Below are positions 1 through 7,713 of a stretch of DNA of 11,188 bases, piece after piece; the first letter of the stretch is position 1; each line of letters begins with the position of its first letter. The stretch is from Acidobacteriaceae bacterium (lineage in GTDB: Bacteria; Acidobacteriota; Terriglobia; Terriglobales; Acidobacteriaceae). The stretch spans positions 1 through 11,188 of the forward strand of contig PMXH01000125.1 in assembly GCA_003165855.1 (NCBI GenBank). The letters run 5' to 3'. The position numbers were made by a program, and so were the translations under genes. Under the pieces are notes generated by a model. That model had not been told where the DNA came from, did no database searches, and saw only the letters and a list, made by a program, of their open reading frames with translations.

Positions 1-789
1 GTTGCAAATGGGACCGAGGGAACGGTTTCTGCGTTCTCCATCGGAAGCAACGCCTCCTTGACGTCAGTCGGAGTCGTCAGTCTGCCGATTCAACCGGGCG
101 GGCAACCCCCGAACGCGTCGGCGCTGGCCGTCACTCCGACTGTATTCCCAGCTCTCAATGCGCCTTGTAGTACGCATATCCCTCCCACCAGCGAAGATCT
201 ATATGTGACGGATTATCTGAATAATCTGGTTTTCAATTATCAGGTTACCTCGACTGGGGCCTTAAGCCTGGTTCAAACCGGAGGATCGACCCGAGGGGTT
301 CCGACTGGTACTGAGCCCAATGGGGTCGCGGTGGACCCCTGCAACCGGTTTGTTTACGTGGGGAACTCTGTGGGCAGCGTCAGCGCTTACACGATTTGCA
401 GCGCCGTTTCCTTGCCGGAATGCCAGTTCGCGGACTACAGCCTGCTGCCGGTAGCGGGTTCTCCCTACAACTCCGGTAACGGTGCGGGGCCTTTGACGGT
501 GGATGCGTATGCCAATTTCTTGTATGTATTGGCTACCAATAGCAACGCCGTGTATGGGTACAAGATCAGCTCCACCAACGGCGCTTTGACGCCGCTCACA
601 CCGGCCTTCGTGGCCACCAACTCATTCCCGACGTCGATTGCCATCCGTAGCGACGACAGCTTTATGTTCGTGGCCAACTTCAATTCGGCGAATCTTTCCG
701 AGTACGGCATTACGCCCTTCACCGGAGCCTTGACGCCGCAGCCAACGGTAACTGCCTTTCCCCTTCCCTGGGGAGTGGCCGTAAAGTAG
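1..789 (+). CDS. YVTN/lactonase-like beta-propeller protein, C-terminal part (5' end outside window)
   Basis: The frame is open from base 1 (beginning VANGTEGTVSAFSI) to a TAG at 787-789, giving 262 visible residues. The gene therefore starts upstream, and the internal TTG at 58 is not its start. The visible protein is built of blade-like repeats spaced about 50 residues apart. Each has an aromatic-Y/F-V-x-N-like strand followed by a V-x-x-Y-x-I strand: DLYVTDYLNNLVFNYQV near residue 66, FVYVGNSVGSVSAYTI near 117, FLYVLATNSNAVYGYKI near 173 and FMFVANFNSANLSEYGI near 221. Turns of the type G-A-L-T/S lie between them. This is the pattern of YVTN/6-phosphogluconolactonase-like seven-bladed propellers. 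Low charge and high Ser/Thr/Asn content suggest an exported or surface protein, but the signal peptide would lie outside the window. No catalytic site can be assigned. It converges on lptFG, with a 39-nt gap. Confidence 0.78.
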   Translation, partial: VANGTEGTVSAFSIGSNASLTSVGVVSLPIQPGGQPPNASALAVTPTVFPALNAPCSTHIPPTSEDLYVTDYLNNLVFNYQVTSTGALSLVQTGGSTRGVPTGTEPNGVAVDPCNRFVYVGNSVGSVSAYTICSAVSLPECQFADYSLLPVAGSPYNSGNGAGPLTVDAYANFLYVLATNSNAVYGYKISSTNGALTPLTPAFVATNSFPTSIAIRSDDSFMFVANFNSANLSEYGITPFTGALTPQPTVTAFPLPWGVAVK

Positions 790-796
790 TTTTGGA

Positions 797-823
797 GGGC
801 CTCGCCATTTTCTTGCGAAGCCC
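797..823. terminator. Hairpin between converging propeller gene and lptFG
   Basis: Nine-base arms (GGGCCTCGC at 797-805 and GCGAAGCCC at 815-823) flank a 9-nt loop. Read on the minus strand, all nine positions pair, one as G-U. Read on the plus strand there is one C-A mismatch. It lies between two converging stop codons, where a terminator is expected. No clear U-tract follows on either strand, so intrinsic termination is uncertain. Confidence 0.35.
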
Positions 824-828
824 CGGCG

Positions 829-3156
829 TTACGTCGGAATTTTCAGAATCAGGTAGGCGCCCACCAGAGCGAAAATCAGGTCCGGCGACCAGGCCGCCAG
901 GGCCGGCGGCAGCTGGCTGAGATCTCCCATCGCCTCAAACAGACGCGACACCACGGTGTAAACCACGGCGATGCCCACCGCGACCGCGACTCCCGTGATG
1001 GCTCCCTTCTTTGCTGCTGACATGGAAAATGGGACGGCGAGCACTGCCATGATCAGTGTGATCAGCGGGAAGGAAAGCTTCTTGTTCAGCTGCACCCGCA
1101 GGCGCACCACGTCGAATCCACTTTGCTGCAGATCTCGGATATAGCGGCGCAGTTCCTCATAATTCATCTCGGAATACTGTTTCACCTCCTTCTTGAAATA
1201 AGACGGCGCCTCGCTGATTTCGGGAAAGGTGGAGACGTCGAAAGTGCGGTAGCCGGCGATGGCGGCGCCGCGCAGAGACCTCTGCCAGCCCTGCTCGAAG
1301 ATCCAGCGCTCCATACTGTCGGACCAGTGAGCCCGCTCGGCATGGATGCGCTGCGCGATGGTGAAGCTCGCCGGGTCGATCTGGAAGATGGTGAGGTTGG
1401 CAAACTGGTCGCGATCGGGATCGAAGAACTGGTAGTAGTAAATGTCATTGTGCTGGCCGAAAATCCAGCGGCGATCGGGACGCAGGTAAGTCTGCGGAGG
1501 TTTGCCCTTGATCTGGTTGTGCAGTGCCTCCTGGCGCTTGTTGGTGTGCGGCAGATAGAACTGGTCGGCAAGAAACAGGCCCACCGCCAGCACCGCAGCC
1601 GCGGCCAGCACGGGCGTGACGATGCGGTAGATGCTGGTTCCGGTCGCCTTGATGGCGGTGATCTCGTTGGAACGGTTCATCAGCCCGAACGTGATCAGCA
1701 CCGCCAACAACATGATCAGCGGTGCAACGCTGTAGAGCAGGTAGGGAGCGACGTTGAGCAGATACTCCGCGACCACGATGAACGGCGTTTGATTGCGCAG
1801 GATATCGCTCAGCAGTTCAAACAGGGTAAACACCAGCAGCAGGACCAGAAATGCGGACAGGATCATTCCCAGGTAAAGGAAGAAATCGCGCAGCACGTAA
1901 TCATCGATGAGCGTGGGAAAGCTGGCGCTGAAGACGCGCCGGCGGGTGGAGGCGCGTTCGAAGGCGTTGTCTCTGCGCCTGTGCCTGCGGTCATGCGAGG
2001 CGCCGTTTGCGGGAAGATTATCGTGCTTCCAGGCCAGCCGGATCGCCGACAGCGACAGGGGGCGCCGCTCCGCTTGCCACAGCAGGAACAATGCAGCGGC
2101 AAAGAATACGAGGTTGGCCAGCCAGGCTCCGAACCCGGGACTCACTTTGCCCTGCCGCGCCAGCGATACTCCGATGAGGGAAATGAAGTAATAGACAAAA
2201 ACCAGCACAATGGTGAGCACGAACCCGCCGGACTTGCCGCTCTTTTTCGAGGACAGTCCCAGAGGAATTCCCACCATCGCCAGCACCAGGCACGCAGTGG
2301 GCAGGGCGAAACGGCGGTGAAACTCGATGAGGTACCAGCGGGCCGAGACAGGATCGACGCGGCCGGCGTAATCGTGGAGCGACCACGTGCCGACTATGCC
2401 CACCGGGACTTGCTCTTCGCCTTTATTCTCCGACGGGGCGAGATCGAGAGGGATGTCGGTTTCCTGGAAGGTGGAGATCTGGTAGTGATCGGCTTGGGTG
2501 AGATCGGTCTCGTGCGTGGAACCGTCGACCAAATGCAGATGCAGGCGGTCCTGTCCCTCGGGGACGAGGATGCCTTCGTGAGCCAGCGTGATGCTCGGAT
2601 TGGCGGGATCGGAAATGTCCGCGAGAAACACGCCCTTCCAAACCGCTGCGCCCTGGGCTGTATGCACGTCCTGCACGTACAGCACGATCTTGGGGAACCC
2701 TTCATAGAACACTCGGGGCTGCACCTCAAAGGACACTTGCGAGCTTTTGAGTTGGTCCTCCAGACGTGCCAGGGAAGCCGTCGACCAAGGCGCCAGGTAT
2801 ACGCCGTTAATCAGTGCCAGAAACCAGGCGGCGACGACGAAAATCGCCAGCACGCGCCCGAAGCTCCACACTCCCATGCCGCTGGCGCGCATGGCAGTGA
2901 TTTCGCTGTCCGCCGCAAGCCGGCTCAGTCCGATGAGTATCCCTACCAGCACACTCATGGGGATGGTGTAGGTAAGTGCGAGCGGTACGGTGTAGAGAAA
3001 TATCTGGGCCACGCTGGGCAGCGGCGCGCTGGCGCGGACCACAAGTTCCAGAATGCGTCCCAGATCGCGCGTGAACAACACAAAGGTGAAGATGGCCGCG
3101 CCGATGAGGGCGTGCGAGGTGACTTCACGCAGAATATAGCGGGTAAGAATCCGCAT
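829..3156 (-). CDS. lptFG: Fused LptF-LptG lipopolysaccharide export permease
   Basis: This 775-residue inner-membrane protein holds two LptF/LptG (YjgP/YjgQ) permease units in one chain. Normally LptF and LptG are separate proteins of about 350-380 residues that pair with the ATPase LptB2 to extract LPS and pass it to LptC/LptA. Unit 1 spans about residues 1-370. It begins with the family-typical MRILTRYILREV, followed by three N-terminal membrane helices, a periplasmic beta-rich region (about 125-275) and three C-terminal helices (about 280-360). Unit 2 spans about 413-775 and restarts with DDYVLRDFFLYLG, with its periplasmic region at about 535-680. Cytoplasmic coupling-helix motifs are visible in both units: SEITAMRASGMG at 84-95 and NEITAIKATGTS at 497-508. 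A basic linker (about 377-410, rich in Arg and His) joins them. Each unit has even topology, so the linker stays cytoplasmic. The start ATG at 3154-3156 lacks a good Shine-Dalgarno sequence but is placed by the conserved N-terminus. It follows glgB on the same strand with 105 nt between them. The symbol lptFG is my shorthand for the fusion. Confidence 0.94.
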   Translation of the reverse strand: MRILTRYILREVTSHALIGAAIFTFVLFTRDLGRILELVVRASAPLPSVAQIFLYTVPLALTYTIPMSVLVGILIGLSRLAADSEITAMRASGMGVWSFGRVLAIFVVAAWFLALINGVYLAPWSTASLARLEDQLKSSQVSFEVQPRVFYEGFPKIVLYVQDVHTAQGAAVWKGVFLADISDPANPSITLAHEGILVPEGQDRLHLHLVDGSTHETDLTQADHYQISTFQETDIPLDLAPSENKGEEQVPVGIVGTWSLHDYAGRVDPVSARWYLIEFHRRFALPTACLVLAMVGIPLGLSSKKSGKSGGFVLTIVLVFVYYFISLIGVSLARQGKVSPGFGAWLANLVFFAAALFLLWQAERRPLSLSAIRLAWKHDNLPANGASHDRRHRRRDNAFERASTRRRVFSASFPTLIDDYVLRDFFLYLGMILSAFLVLLLVFTLFELLSDILRNQTPFIVVAEYLLNVAPYLLYSVAPLIMLLAVLITFGLMNRSNEITAIKATGTSIYRIVTPVLAAAAVLAVGLFLADQFYLPHTNKRQEALHNQIKGKPPQTYLRPDRRWIFGQHNDIYYYQFFDPDRDQFANLTIFQIDPASFTIAQRIHAERAHWSDSMERWIFEQGWQRSLRGAAIAGYRTFDVSTFPEISEAPSYFKKEVKQYSEMNYEELRRYIRDLQQSGFDVVRLRVQLNKKLSFPLITLIMAVLAVPFSMSAAKKGAITGVAVAVGIAVVYTVVSRLFEAMGDLSQLPPALAAWSPDLIFALVGAYLILKIPT

Positions 3157-3183
3157 GCGGAGGTGCGTTCCCGACTCAAAGGC

Positions 3184-3194
3184 AGTCTAGCATG
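3184..3194 (-). promoter_or_regulatory. Candidate extended -10 promoter of lptFG
   Basis: Read on the minus strand this is CATGCTAGACT. It contains TGC-TAGACT, an extended -10 (TGn followed by a hexamer matching TATAAT at 4 of 6 positions). The hexamer ends 27 nt before the lptFG ATG. The hexamer 17 nt upstream, TTCGCG, is a poor -35, as is common with extended -10 promoters. The same 11-mer precedes the GH57 gene, which strengthens the call. Confidence 0.42.
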
Positions 3195-3261
3195 AGGTTT
3201 GCGGGTCGCGAATCTGCAGCTTGGTCCCCGGCAGCGTGGTGGGATTGCGCACGGCACGAGA

Positions 3262-5187
3262 TTATCCGGCTTTCAAGAACAGCGCCCCCAGCGGTGGCAG
3301 AGTCAGCTTTAGCGAAAAGGGACGGCCGTGGGCTGGTTTTTCTTCGGCATTCACTCCGCCCGCATTGCCCAGGTTGGTGCCTCCGTATTCCGCGGCGTCG
3401 CTGTTCAGCAGTTCGCGCCAATAGCCGCCTACCGGCACACCGACGCGATACTCGAGGCGAGGTATGGGCGTGAAGTTACAAACGATCAGGACCGTTTCCT
3501 TGGGCGATTCACTCTTTCGCAGTAAAGAAATCGTACTGGTCAGATTGTCGTTACAATCCACCCACTCGAAGCCCGCGGGACTGTTATCGAGCTGGTGCAG
3601 GGCAGGCTCGCTGCGATAGACGCGGTTCAACTGCCCAACCCAGTCTTGCAGACCGCTGTGAACGGGATATTGAAGTACGTCCCACTCCAGGCTGGTGTCG
3701 TGCGCCCACTCGCGGACCTGCCCGAACTCACAACCCATGAATAGCAACTTCTTTCCGGGCTGCGCATACATGTAAGCGAACAAAAGCCGCAGGTTGGCAA
3801 AGCGATCCCGCTCGTTGCCGGGCATCTTGCCGATCAGCGATCCTTTGCCGTGGACGACCTCGTCGTGCGAAAGCGGCAGGATGAAGTTTTCATGGAACGA
3901 ATACAGCATGCGGAAGGTGAGCTTGCTGTGATGGTACTTGCGGTGAATCGGATCTTGCTTGAAGTATTCGAGCGTGTCATGCATCCATCCCATATCCCAC
4001 TTCAGGCCAAAGCCCAGGCCGCCCAGATAGACCGGCCGCGAAACCATGGGCCAGGAAGTGGATTCCTCCGCGGTGGTCTGGATATCGGGATGCTCCTTGT
4101 AGACTTCCTGATTGAAGCGGCGGAGGAAGTCGATGGCATCCAGGTTTTCCCGGCCGCCGTACTTGTTGGGAATCCACTCCCCCTGTTTGCGGGAATAGTC
4201 GAGATAGAGCATGGAGGCAACCGCATCCACGCGCAGGCCGTCGATATGATACTTGTCGAGCCAGAACATGGCGCTCGACATCAGAAAGCTGCGCACTTCG
4301 CTGCGTCCGTAGTTGAAGATCTGCGTCTTCCAGTCGGGATGGAATCCCTGCCGTGAGTCCGCGTGTTCGTAGAGATGCGTGCCGTCGAAGTAGGACAAAC
4401 CGTGGGCGTCGGAAGGGAAGTGCGATGGCACCCAGTCGAGAACGACGGCGATGCCGTGCTGGTGCAGGTAATCCACCAGATACATGAAATCCTGCGGCGT
4501 GCCGTAGCGCGACGTGGGAGCGAAATAGCCGGTAGTCTGGTATCCCCAGGAACCGTAGAAGGGATGCTCCATGACCGGCAGGAATTCCACGTGAGTGAAG
4601 CCCATGCGTCCCACGTACTCGGCGAGCCGCGGCGCGGTTTCGCGATAGGTTAAGGGACGATTGTGTTCTTCAGGAACGCGCATCCAGGAGCCGAGGTGAA
4701 CTTCATAGATGGATTGCGGCGCGCGCAGGGAGTTGCGGGCAGCGCGTTTCTCCATCCACTCGCGGTCGTTCCACTGATAATCGAGATCCCATACCACGGA
4801 AGCGGTGCGGGGAGGCTTCTCGTGCCAGATGCCGAGAGGGTCGGCTTTGTCGACGCGATACCCGTGACGCCGCGACTCGATATGGAATTTGTAGAGTGCG
4901 CCTTTGGTCACACCGGGGATGAAACCTTCCCAGATGCCGGAAGAGCCGCGAGGAGTGAGCTGATTGGCGCGCGGATCCCATCCGTTGAAGCTGCCGATTA
5001 CCGAAACCAGGCGCGCATTCGGCGCCCACACACTGAAGGTCGCTCCCGTCTGGCCGTCGCGGGAGACCAGATGGGCGCCCATCGTCTCGTGCATGCGATA
5101 GTTGCTGCCTTCGTTGAATAGGTAGAGATCCTGGTCGGAGAGCAACGTGATGCGGCTGGAAGCGGCGGGGATGGGATTGTCTGGCAT
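3262..5187 (-). CDS. glgB: 1,4-alpha-glucan branching enzyme (GH13 family), short form
   Basis: This 641-residue cytoplasmic enzyme cuts alpha-1,4 glucan chains and re-attaches them by alpha-1,6 bonds in glycogen synthesis. An N-terminal CBM48 (about residues 35-115, with FSVWAPNA and GSFNGWDP) precedes the GH13 barrel (about 155-500) and a C-terminal all-beta domain (about 530-641). Catalytic motifs are intact: DWVPSHF at 251-257, GLRVDAV with nucleophile D321, [10 protein letters not shown] with acid/base E374, and [12 protein letters not shown] with D442. YEVHLGSW at 161-168 and [19 protein letters not shown] at 212-230 are hallmark branching-enzyme segments. The family is often about 730 residues long. 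This one is shorter at the N-terminus and lacks the extra N1 module, as in many short GlgBs. ATG at 5185-5187 is the first start giving this N-terminus, and no strong Shine-Dalgarno precedes it. It is divergent from the GH57 gene, which supports a joint storage-glucan role. Confidence 0.97.
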   Translation of the reverse strand: MPDNPIPAASSRITLLSDQDLYLFNEGSNYRMHETMGAHLVSRDGQTGATFSVWAPNARLVSVIGSFNGWDPRANQLTPRGSSGIWEGFIPGVTKGALYKFHIESRRHGYRVDKADPLGIWHEKPPRTASVVWDLDYQWNDREWMEKRAARNSLRAPQSIYEVHLGSWMRVPEEHNRPLTYRETAPRLAEYVGRMGFTHVEFLPVMEHPFYGSWGYQTTGYFAPTSRYGTPQDFMYLVDYLHQHGIAVVLDWVPSHFPSDAHGLSYFDGTHLYEHADSRQGFHPDWKTQIFNYGRSEVRSFLMSSAMFWLDKYHIDGLRVDAVASMLYLDYSRKQGEWIPNKYGGRENLDAIDFLRRFNQEVYKEHPDIQTTAEESTSWPMVSRPVYLGGLGFGLKWDMGWMHDTLEYFKQDPIHRKYHHSKLTFRMLYSFHENFILPLSHDEVVHGKGSLIGKMPGNERDRFANLRLLFAYMYAQPGKKLLFMGCEFGQVREWAHDTSLEWDVLQYPVHSGLQDWVGQLNRVYRSEPALHQLDNSPAGFEWVDCNDNLTSTISLLRKSESPKETVLIVCNFTPIPRLEYRVGVPVGGYWRELLNSDAAEYGGTNLGNAGGVNAEEKPAHGRPFSLKLTLPPLGALFLKAG

Positions 5188-5346
5188 TGCAGAATCTTAA
5201 GTGTACCGGAATACCTATGTGGCGACATAAAGAGATTGGCGCACGCAAATGGGAGACGCGAGGATTTGCGGAGCGCCCAGGGCCTGCTGCGTCCTTTCGT
5301 GCAACCAACAAGGCCGAACTCCCATGCTAGACTTTCTTTTTCAACC
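5188..5346. promoter_or_regulatory. Divergent control region between glgB and the GH57 gene
   Basis: This 159-nt gap separates the two divergent starts and must carry the glgB promoter and probably the GH57 promoter. I can point to one credible promoter element for GH57 (see 5323-5333). For glgB I see no convincing -35/-10 pair, although TAAGAT close to the glgB start is a 4-of-6 match to a -10. A small dyad, TATGT-GGCG-ACATA at 5216-5229, could be an operator half-site pair, but its 5-nt arms are short enough to arise by chance. Confidence 0.5.
5323..5333 (+). promoter_or_regulatory. Candidate extended -10 promoter of the GH57 gene
   Basis: CATGCTAGACT holds TGC-TAGACT, an extended -10. The hexamer 17 nt upstream is CCAACA (3 of 6 against TTGACA). 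Transcription would begin near 5340, only about 7 nt before the ATG at 5347, giving a nearly leaderless mRNA. This fits the lack of any Shine-Dalgarno sequence before that ATG. The same 11-mer occurs in front of lptFG. Confidence 0.42.
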
Positions 5347-7632
5347 ATGCCCGCCCTACGTCTAATCCTTCTCTGGCACCAGCACCAGCCTTTCTACAAG
5401 GATCTGGTGACGGGCGAATATCGCCTGCCCTGGGTGCGCCTGCACGCGCTCAAGGATTACTACGGCATGGTCAAGCTGCTGGATGAGTTTCCCAACGTCC
5501 ACCAGAACTTCAATCTGGTTCCATCTCTGATCACGCAGATTCAGGATTATGTCGCGGGGACGGCGCAGGATCCGTTTTTCAAAGTTGCGGCCAAGCCAGC
5601 GAAGGATTTGACCCTGGAGCAGCGAAAGTTCGCCCTGCAATATCTTTTTCAGGCAAACCCGGCGAACCTGATTGGGCGGTATCCGCGCTACCGCGAGCTG
5701 TATGAGCGTTTCCAGGAGCATGGGCAATCGGCCGAGAAGGCGGAAAAATATTTCCTGCCGCGGGATTTCACCGACCTGCAGGTGCTATCGCAGATTGCAT
5801 GGTTCGACGAATTCTTTCTGGAAGACAAAGACATTGCGGCGCTGATCCAGAAAGAGCGCAACTACTCGCTCGAAGATCAGGATTTTGTGATTGCCCGCGA
5901 GCGGGAACTGCTGGGCAAGGTTCTGCCCGCCTATGCCGAGGCCGCCAAGAAAGGCTCGATCGAGATTTCGGCGACGCCTTTCTATCATCCCATTCTTCCT
6001 CTGGTCTGCGACACCAATGCGGGAGCGGTTTCATCGCCCGGCCTGCCCTTGCCGCAGAACCGGTTCCGTCATCCTGAGGACGCGCGCGAACAACTGGTGC
6101 GCGCCCTCGATTTGCATCAGCAGGCGTTTGGAGTGCGGCCGCAGGGCGTGTGGCCGTCGGAAGGCAGCGTTTCGGAAGAGGCGCTGGCGATTGCCCACAG
6201 TCTCGGGATCAAGTGGATGGCGACCGACGAAGGTGTGCTCGGCCGCAGCACTGGCGTGTTCTTCCAGCGCGACGGCAATGGCCGTCTGCCCACCCATCTG
6301 GCGGAGCGGCTTTATAACATTCATCGTTATGAGAACGGCCAGACCGCCATGCACATGGTGTTCCGCGATCACACCATTTCGGACCTGATCGGTTTTGTTT
6401 ACTCGGGGATGGATCCGGGAGATGCCGCACGGCATCTGCTGCACAACATTAAAGAAGCGGCTCAACCGGTGCTGGCGCAAGGCCGGGACGCGGTGGTGTC
6501 GGTCATCCTCGATGGAGAGAATGCCTGGGAATACTACCCCAGGTCCGGGCGGGATTTTCTGCGGCGCTTCTACGATGCCCTGCAGCGCGAGGGAGGCCTG
6601 GAAGCGGTTACGGTCGCGGAGGCGATTGCCCGCCATCGCAGCTTTTCACCGTTGCCGTCGCTGGTGCCCGGTTCGTGGATCAACGCCAACTTTAATGTCT
6701 GGATCGGCGCTCCCGAGGACAACCGAGCGTGGGATTACCTGCACCACGCGCGCGAGTTCTATACCCAGAATGCCGCCCGCGCCAGCGAGGCGCAACGCAA
6801 GCTGGCCCTGGAAGAAATCATGATTGCCGAGGGCAGCGACTGGAACTGGTGGTACGGACCGGAGCATCATTCGGCCAACGACCGCGACTTTGACGAGCTT
6901 TACCGCAAACATCTTTCGAACGTTTATCAGGCCCTGGGGGCGATGCCGCCGGATTATCTCTCGCAGCCGATTACCGGGGGCGAGGTTCGGCCCACCTTCA
7001 CGCCGCAGACCGCCTACATTCATCCCCGCATCACGGGCGACAAGATTCGTTACTTTGAGTGGCTGGGTGCGGCCATTTTTACCGCCGACCAGCGGGCCGG
7101 CGCCATGCATGGCAAACAGTTCCTGCTGGATTCCGTCTATGCCGGGATCGACGGCGATTTCGTTTATGGCCGGCTGGACTTTGCCGGACCGGTTCCCGAC
7201 ATGGAGTTCGATCTGGTGGTGAACCTGGAATCGTGGGCGAGCGGAGAAGCGCGCCCACGCCGGACTCTGCGGCTCGATGCCAAAGTAAAGGATCGCAAGC
7301 TGACGGAGTGGGAGGTCGATGACGGGGAAAAAACATCGTTGACTTCATCGAGCAAGAGTGAAGAGACCGCGAAGGCGGCTCTGCTGCGCAACTTTGAGTT
7401 CCGCTTGCCTCTGAATTATCTGCTGGCCGCACCGGTTGCGGCTGCGCCTGCGGCGACCAGCGCTCAAGCGCTGGTCGATCCCAAGCCTGGCGCTGTGCCA
7501 GTCCCGCCAACCATCCGACTCCGGTTGCGCTTCAGCCTTTGGCACAATCGTCTGCCCGTGGACGCTCTGCCGGTGGAAGGATGGATCGAACTGCAGTTGC
7601 TCAGCGAAGGAGACTTGCGGGGAGGGATGTAG
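5347..7632 (+). CDS. Glycoside hydrolase family 57 alpha-glucan enzyme (amylopullulanase/alpha-amylase type)
   Basis: This 761-residue protein has no signal peptide and is probably cytoplasmic. It acts on alpha-glucans such as glycogen or maltodextrin by hydrolysis or chain transfer. The GH57 conserved regions appear in order: HQHQP at residues 11-15, GVWPSEGSVS at 267-276, WMATDEG at 290-296 with predicted nucleophile E295, VSVILDGENAWE at 384-395 with predicted acid/base D389, and PGSWI...WIG...NRAW at 441-462. The TDE, LDGEN and PGSWI forms match the amylopullulanase-type branch rather than the 4-alpha-glucanotransferase or GH57 branching-enzyme branches. Exact specificity cannot be read from sequence. 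A helical region with SDWNWWYGPEHHS (497-509) and a beta-rich C-terminal domain (about 565-761) follow. The latter is interrupted by an Ala/Pro linker (about 693-720). The frame is open from a TTG at 5236, but the extra 37 residues are Arg-rich and unlike the family. ATG at 5347 begins directly before the first beta strand (MPALRLILLWHQHQP), so I choose it. It is divergent from glgB. Confidence 0.93.
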   Translation: MPALRLILLWHQHQPFYKDLVTGEYRLPWVRLHALKDYYGMVKLLDEFPNVHQNFNLVPSLITQIQDYVAGTAQDPFFKVAAKPAKDLTLEQRKFALQYLFQANPANLIGRYPRYRELYERFQEHGQSAEKAEKYFLPRDFTDLQVLSQIAWFDEFFLEDKDIAALIQKERNYSLEDQDFVIARERELLGKVLPAYAEAAKKGSIEISATPFYHPILPLVCDTNAGAVSSPGLPLPQNRFRHPEDAREQLVRALDLHQQAFGVRPQGVWPSEGSVSEEALAIAHSLGIKWMATDEGVLGRSTGVFFQRDGNGRLPTHLAERLYNIHRYENGQTAMHMVFRDHTISDLIGFVYSGMDPGDAARHLLHNIKEAAQPVLAQGRDAVVSVILDGENAWEYYPRSGRDFLRRFYDALQREGGLEAVTVAEAIARHRSFSPLPSLVPGSWINANFNVWIGAPEDNRAWDYLHHAREFYTQNAARASEAQRKLALEEIMIAEGSDWNWWYGPEHHSANDRDFDELYRKHLSNVYQALGAMPPDYLSQPITGGEVRPTFTPQTAYIHPRITGDKIRYFEWLGAAIFTADQRAGAMHGKQFLLDSVYAGIDGDFVYGRLDFAGPVPDMEFDLVVNLESWASGEARPRRTLRLDAKVKDRKLTEWEVDDGEKTSLTSSSKSEETAKAALLRNFEFRLPLNYLLAAPVAAAPAATSAQALVDPKPGAVPVPPTIRLRLRFSLWHNRLPVDALPVEGWIELQLLSEGDLRGGM
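7454..7477. repeat. Perfect 11-bp inverted repeat inside the GH57 coding sequence
   Basis: CGACCAGCGCT (7454-7464) and AGCGCTGGTCG (7467-7477) are exact reverse complements separated by only CA. The repeat encodes part of the Ala-rich linker (ATSAQALVD) in the C-terminal domain. In mRNA it would form a tight hairpin, though a 2-nt loop would force the terminal pair open. Confidence 0.8.
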
Positions 7633-7664
7633 TTCAAAAGGATGCTTCTCTGCGAAAAGGAAAA

Positions 7665-7686
7665 GCCGGAGGCATGCGCCTCCGGC
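7665..7686 (-). terminator. Intrinsic terminator of the PAGT/glycine-zipper gene
   Basis: Perfect 9-bp arms GCCGGAGGC (7665-7673) and GCCTCCGGC (7678-7686) flank the tetraloop ATGC. On the minus strand the hairpin is followed by TTTTCCTTTT (7664 down to 7655), which gives the U-rich tail of an intrinsic terminator. The hairpin starts 27 nt past the stop of the minus-strand gene ending at 7714. On the plus strand it begins 32 nt after the GH57 stop but has no U-tract, so it would act there mainly as a barrier or 3'-end stabiliser. Confidence 0.75.
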
Positions 7687-7713
7687 GTGGTGGAGAAAAA
7701 GTCGAAGAGTATA

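Noticed and set aside
1123..3195. 690-codon open frame on the plus strand opposite lptFG
   Set aside because: It is rich in Gln, His, Arg, Gly and Asp, shows no membrane or domain pattern, and lies fully across a clearly real permease gene. High GC with biased third positions produces such antisense frames.
5216..5229. Dyad TATGT-GGCG-ACATA in the glgB/GH57 control region as an operator
   Set aside because: Five-base arms are too short to stand out from chance, so it is only mentioned within the control region.
5236..5346. N-terminal extension of the GH57 protein from a TTG start
   Set aside because: The 37 extra residues are Arg-rich and unlike GH57 N-termini. The ATG at 5347 sits right before the first conserved strand, and a promoter-like element lies inside the extension.
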